DNA from: Cyathus striatus
Lineage: Eukaryota; Basidiomycota; Agaricomycetes; Agaricales; Nidulariaceae
Reading direction: 5' to 3'
NCBI GenBank assembly: GCA_025738555.1
Contig: JAOVFP010000022.1
Coordinates: forward strand, 248,001 to 312,000
Length of the DNA stretch: 64,000 nucleotides
The position numbers and the translations under genes were made by a program. The first letter of the stretch is position 1; the number at the start of each line of letters is the position of its first letter. Under the pieces are notes generated by a model, which saw nothing but the letters and a program-made list of their open reading frames with translations, was not told where the DNA came from and ran no database searches. Positions 59,360 through 64,000 of the stretch are shown in pieces.

Positions 59360-60416
59360 CTATCTGAAGAGACATAAAGCTAATTGTGCCCATTTTTTTC
59401 CTTGAGTATTGAAAATCTTCAGTGCTGCAGCAAGCTGGGATTTTTGAGATTGAATGACTCGGAATATGTCCATATAATATCTGCTTTCCAAAGTGAGACC
59501 AACATCAGACTGAAGAGTGACAGCAGAAAATGGAATAACCATAATAAACTGAATAGATGAAATAAGTTTGAAGTAGGAATTGCTAAGGAGGAACATTGTC
59601 TTCAGAGTAGCACTGAAAAAATTAACAGTATAATTCTCAAAGATTTGCACACTGAAGGTTGAAATAGTAGATATAGCTGAGGAGTCTTTCATGGCAGTAT
59701 GTTTGGAATTCTTCCCCACAGTCTTTGAGTACATGGTTATAGCTGATAATGATTAAACTTCGAACACATTGGTTAGTAGAAATAAAAGTCAACTCACGCC
59801 AAACACAAGGACCATTCATAGTGATAACAAAACCAGGGATCAAAAAAGAGAGGAGATCATAGACTGAGGCTGCATCGCATAAAAGCAGCTCCTTAGCTTC
59901 TAAAGGAATAGCGAGCTTGCATTCAATGGCTTTGACAATGAAGTCTGACACATCTGAAGCTGGAAATGGCTTTCCACAATCAATCCAATCAGATTCGAAA
60001 AATTCTCAATAATCTTCATCAATTATAATACAATTTATGTCCATAATAAATTGCAAAATATTGAAGAGATGAGTTTGAGACTTCAAGTTGGTGATCCAAA
60101 GTGGTGAAGAATAGCAAGCAGGTGTTTTCTAGCAAGTGATTTCTAAGACAAAAAAATGAGTATTAGTGATGTAGATTTTGGATAGATTATGTGAAATGTC
60201 GAAGAGAACTGCAAGGTAGGTACAGTAGCAGCAACAAGCACTTCACAAGTTGAGGATGAAGTAAACAGGCTCAGGTCAAGTATGAGAGGCAGAGTATTGA
60301 ATTGCTCCAGAGCAGATATAATAACTTGTATGTAATGAAAGGACTTAAATACTGTACAGTATGATGGAGGTAAATGGCCACACTCAGACAAAGAATGAGA
60401 AATCCAATATAGCCTA
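59360..60416 (-). pseudogene. Unrecognised multi-exon gene or relic
   Basis: A chain of minus-strand exon-like pieces: LYWISHSLSECGHLPPSYC (after an acceptor near 60417), then after another acceptor (TTTTTTGTCTTAG near 60140) SSPLWITNLKSQTHLF ... DINCIIIDEDY, an in-frame TGA near 60003, EFFESDWIDCGKPFPASD, CDAASVYDLLSFLIPGFV and NGPCVW. A clean 54-bp intron (59792-59739, branch site CTAAC) then joins PITMYSKTVGKNSKHTAMKD to ...SRYYMDIFRVIQSQKSQLAAAL and a TAG at 59360. The splice pattern shows it was a gene. The TGA suggests it is now dead, unless an intron removes it. No domain was recognised. Confidence 0.5.
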
Positions 60417-61626
60417 AAAGAATGAAAATGAAAACCTAGTAATTTTGTTTAGTTGAAGAGCAGGCTTGCCCAAGCTTTGGGTGGTGGAACTCAGGGTGTT
60501 GGCTAGTAGTGTCATATTTACTACTCTTGAATATCAGTTCAGTTCCTGTGGTGAAGGAAAGTGCAAGGAGGGTTTTCAGAGAAGGTGAGATACAGACTGA
60601 TAGGAATTTTTACTGCATGGCAAAAATTAGGTAATGTTGATGTCACCTACTGGGTCGTTTTTGTCCAGACAGGGATCATACATCTGAAATGTTTGACTAC
60701 TAATGGATGCCTTACTGCAGTGTTTGGAACTTCAGAATAAATTTCCAGATGCCTTAAGTGAGATGAGAATGAGATCTGCTGTTCTGCCAGCTACTAAATC
60801 CATCTTAGTTGACAGCTGAGATTGAATATGACCCCCTTCCAGATTTTGCATCTGGAGGAGGCCTACCACCCCCCCTTCCAGCTCCAAACGCTCATTCCAA
60901 ACATCTTTTCAGGCTAGTTCAAGGCTCAATGTCAACTAACCCTTCCAACCTTCAGGGTACATCCTCATCTCTTTATCTGCTTGTCATTATCTAACCTTGC
61001 TTGTAAGCCTATGCATGCACTGCAATTTGTGTGTTGTGCTTACACTCATCTCAAACCACTTTTTTTCACTCAATTTCTTGTGGTATTCTCTGGTATAATA
61101 GTGCTATATTCAGTGGGTAACAGTTTATGTTCAACAGGGCCCAAATAATTGAAGTTTTGCTCCACTGAAGCATCACTGCATTCTATCATTGCAGGTGACC
61201 ACTTAGTGGACATCCACAAGAATGTATCTTGAAGAAACTAACAAAATATAGGAGATGTTAGTGGATAGTGGGTGCTTTGTAGACATGTTGAAGAGGCATA
61301 AAAGGCACTGGAATTGTAAGTGAACCACCATCTTTCTACTACTACAATCCTTCTTACAATCTTTTAGACAATCCACACTCTTTATATATATATGTCCCAC
61401 TTACACATTACCCAACTGCATTATGGCAACTCAGTTGAGTATGGAGATGTCCCTCCATGGGACAGTTCAATTCCACATCCACCTTCACAGCAGGACAGTT
61501 ATCCCAATCAATATGTACATAAGTGTCAGCCAAATTTCTCATTTATCATAGGCCTTATATGATATGGGATATCATATAAGGCCTGAGTTTTATGAGTGAG
61601 GCATATACTATATGTATATACAGGCT
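60417..61626. other. Intergenic DNA
   Basis: Scattered short frames only (for example 60809-60994 plus, with a Pro-rich piece PPPLPAPNAHSK). No gene was supported. Confidence 0.4.
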
Positions 61627-62330
61627 ATTCATAAGTACTCATTACTTTATGCTTCTACTATTATTACAATTGTATTATGTCTACTCATAAGTACTCATTA
61701 CTTTATGCTTCCTATTATTATTGTAATGCTACTATGTATACTCATAAGTACTCATTAATTTATGCTTTCTATTATTATTGTAATACTAGTGTGTGTACTC
61801 ATAAGTACTCATTACTTTATGATTCCTATTATTATTGTAATACTAATATGTGTACTCATAAGTACTCATTACTATATGTTTTCTATTGTTATTTTAATAC
61901 TAGCATGTGTACTCATAAGTATTCATTACTTTATAATTCCTATTATTATTGTAATACTAATATGTGTACTCATAAGTATTCATTACTTTATGTTTTCTAT
62001 TGTTATTTTAATACTAGCATGTGTACTCATAAGTACTCATTACTTTATGATTCCTATTATTATTGTAATACTAGTATGTGTACTCATAAGTACTCATTAC
62101 TTTATGATTCCTATTATTATTGTAATGCTAGTATGTGTACTCATAAGTACTCATTACTTTATAATTCCTATTGTTATTGTAATACTAGTATATGTACTCA
62201 TAAGTACTCATTACTTTATGTTTTCTATTATTACTATAATGCTTCCTATTATTATTTTAATAGTATTATGTGTACTCATAAGTGCGTATTACTGTATGCT
62301 TCCTATTATTATTCTAATAGAATTATGTAC
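61627..62330 (+). repeat. 57-bp tandem array, about 12 units
   Basis: The unit starts TACTCATAAGTACTCATTAC and continues TTTATGATTCCTATTATTAT, then TGTAATACTAGTATGTG. Twelve units differ by single changes, with one partly duplicated unit near 62225-62265. Because 57 is a multiple of three, several frames stay open across the array; this does not show a gene. Confidence 0.92.
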
Positions 62331-62679
62331 GCTTTTCAAGTGTGTCATATCTGTCACAATTTTCCCATGTGTTACGTTCGTCACACATATTCCCGTGCCT
62401 CATGTTTTTCCCACGCATCGCATTTGTTACATACTTCACGCACATCACATTCGTCACACATATTCCCGCGCTTCGCACTTATCACATACCGCACACGTGT
62501 CACATCTGTCACAAATTCCTGCGCGTCACGTTCGTCACATATATTCCCACGCATCACGTTTGTCACGTATATTCCCGCGCATCACATTCATCACACATTT
62601 CCCACGTGTCACATTTGTCACAATTTTCATGTGCGTCACGTCTGTCATGATTCTCCCACACGACATATATATCACACTT
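62331..62679 (+). repeat. Degenerate GTCAC-rich repeat, left flank
   Basis: Irregular repeats of CACATTTGTCACA and CGTCACACATATTCCCGCG type, with changing unit length. They lead directly into the perfect 19-bp array and share its GTCAC core. Confidence 0.75.
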
Positions 62680-63002
62680 GTCACGCTTTAGCGCGTTTGT
62701 CACGCTTTAGCGCGTTTGTCACGCTTTAGCGCGTTTGTCACGCTTTAGCGCGTTTGTCACGCTTTAGCGCGTTTGTCACGCTTTAGCGCGTTTGTCACGC
62801 TTTAGCGCGTTTGTCACGCTTTAGCGCGTTTGTCACGCTTTAGCGCGTTTGTCACGCTTTAGCGCGTTTGTCACGCTTTAGCGCGTTTGTCACGCTTTAG
62901 CGCGTTTGTCACGCTTTAGCGCGTTTGTCACGCTTTAGCGCGTTTGTCACGCTTTAGCGCGTTTGTCACGCTTTAGCGCGTTTGTCACGCTTTAGCGCGT
63001 TT
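62680..63002 (+). repeat. 19-bp satellite, 17 perfect tandem units
   Basis: GTCACGCTTTAGCGCGTTT is repeated exactly 17 times (323 bp) with no mismatch that I can see. Each unit has CGCT and AGCG two bases apart and three CpG, in sharp contrast to the CpG-poor neighbourhood. Confidence 0.97.
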
Positions 63003-63260
63003 GTCATGCTTTTATCCGCGTCACGCGTCACGTTTGTCACGTTCTCTATAAGCGTTACGCTCTTATGCATGTCACACATCTCACATCTATTTGTCACGCA
63101 TTTCACACTCGTCACACGTGTCACATCTTTGAGGCGCGTCACACCGTGACAATCTGCATGCATGTCACACTTTTCACATATGCTACATATGTCTTTTTTC
63201 TAATGCATCATGTGTTTTTCATGCATGTCACATTTTTCAAGTGCATTGCAACTTTTTCAC
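63003..63260 (+). repeat. Degenerate GTCAC-rich repeat, right flank
   Basis: It continues the motif (CACGCGTCACG, CATGTCACA, CATTTTTCA) with progressive decay to the right. Confidence 0.7.
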
Positions 63261-64000
63261 AAATACAATGCTTTCCAATCCCATCAGATTCTTCTGTCTC
63301 TACCACTATTCAAGTTGTCATGAGAGTGGAGTATGTAGTTGAAGGCTTACCCACACTGACAGAGCATGAGAAATTTGGAAATGGGATGATATGATGTTTA
63401 ATAATCAGAAATAGAGATGTAATTAAATAACAAAGTAAAAACTATAATGGTTAGTCTGAATATGAGAGATGATGAGATCATTATGATAGAAATGAATATT
63501 TTGGAAATATTTAACAACTGAACAGAAAAGGACATATACTGAAAGAATTACATATGGATAACAAATCTGAAAGAATGGTCAGTATATGTGATTCCACATC
63601 ACATTAAACTCATATGTCTCAGTCATTAAATGATCATGATTCTTGCATTAACCATTGGTTATTCTTATATCTTCAACACACATTATTAAGTCACATCTAT
63701 GCTTACTCTATATGATTACATGACACTTCTACACTGTCATGTGTTTCACATCTCTGATTTATGTTATATAGTTCTTTTAGTATTAGTATCCATTCATACA
63801 TATGAAACCCCCTCCTGTACTTCTTATCACTTTCTTGCTCAGTGATCATTACTTGCTTTTCTATTCTTTAGTTTAGTGTCAACTACATCATCACCTTCTT
63901 TTCTTCTTGTTCTCTTTTCAGAAAGACTACTTTGTCTTTTCTCCTTTCTTGCCTAAGAAAAACTTACTATCATTTTTCTATAGTCATGTGCAGTATTGTC
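63261..64000. other. AT-rich intergenic DNA
   Basis: No supported gene. A short plus frame crosses the repeat border to 63394 (TTIQVVMRVEYVVEGLPTL) but has no recognisable domain. Confidence 0.45.

Noticed and set aside
61677..62729. 350- and 309-codon open frames with periodic Tyr/Cys/Ser or hydrophobic repeats
   Set aside because: The 57-bp array keeps several frames open at once; there is no start context, signal or non-repeat coding part.
62680..63002. CRISPR-like array
   Set aside because: The 19-bp units are directly adjacent with no spacers, and the genome is eukaryotic.

Overview
The window looks like nuclear DNA of a mushroom-forming fungus (Basidiomycota, Agaricomycetes). The evidence is short 48-70 bp GT-AG introns, STAND/NLR-type NTPases with TPR tails, a NACHT NTPase with the Agaricomycete CHPxTRxxI signature, HPP membrane proteins, a multi-exon peroxisomal-type thiolase, and a fungal dienelactone hydrolase. 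No rRNA gene, intact tRNA gene or CRISPR array was seen.

Layout. 1-1.8 kb holds the 3' part of an NLR with 14 TPR repeats. 1.8-8.6 kb is AT-rich, CpG-poor and nearly gene-free. 8.7-11 kb holds a dead thiolase copy (minus strand). 11.8-13.3 kb holds a relic of a dienelactone hydrolase and one copy (A) of a small membrane-protein family. 13.3-16.8 kb holds gene relics. 16.8-19.3 kb is an NB-ARC/TPR pseudogene whose 3' flank is interrupted by a 2.76-kb DNA transposon (19.4-22.2 kb) carrying metalloprotease exons. 23.8-24.9 kb is a diverged fold-back. 26.65-29.04 kb is an intact NB-ARC/TPR gene, followed by a TIR element. 31.07-33.92 kb is an intact 3-ketoacyl-CoA thiolase with greatly expanded introns. 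34-34.35 kb is a tRNA-related SINE. 34.6-36.7 kb is a NACHT NTPase with an apparent one-base frameshift. 38.1-41.6 kb holds HPP-family genes: one frameshifted, and two fused in frame. 45.1-46.2 kb is an intact dienelactone hydrolase. 47.8-48.5 kb is a purine-rich minisatellite. 49.8-53.2 kb holds three more copies (B, C, D) of the membrane-protein family. 55.7-56 kb is a MITE. 56.34-58.47 kb is a nearly perfect 2.1-kb palindrome with a GTCACA minisatellite at its centre. 59.4-60.4 kb is an unrecognised gene or relic. 61.6-63.2 kb holds tandem arrays: 57-bp units, then 17 perfect 19-bp units.

The window is a mosaic of two compartments. The AT-rich parts, including all three NLR copies and the big palindrome, are almost without CpG, as expected if cytosine methylation has long acted there. 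The thiolase, HPP, hydrolase and membrane-protein stretches are CpG-rich. Duplication followed by decay is the main theme. NLR, thiolase, HPP, hydrolase and membrane-protein genes all occur as copies in different states of repair.

Functionally, the NB-ARC/TPR and NACHT proteins belong to the STAND class that in fungi underlies non-self recognition. The thiolase (beta-oxidation), hydrolase and HPP proteins are metabolic or transport genes with no evident link to them. No operon-like system is visible. The most unusual items are the gene-capturing transposon, the near-perfect palindrome with its GTCAC satellites, the HPP-HPP fusion, and repeated loss of cytoplasmic tails in the membrane-protein family.
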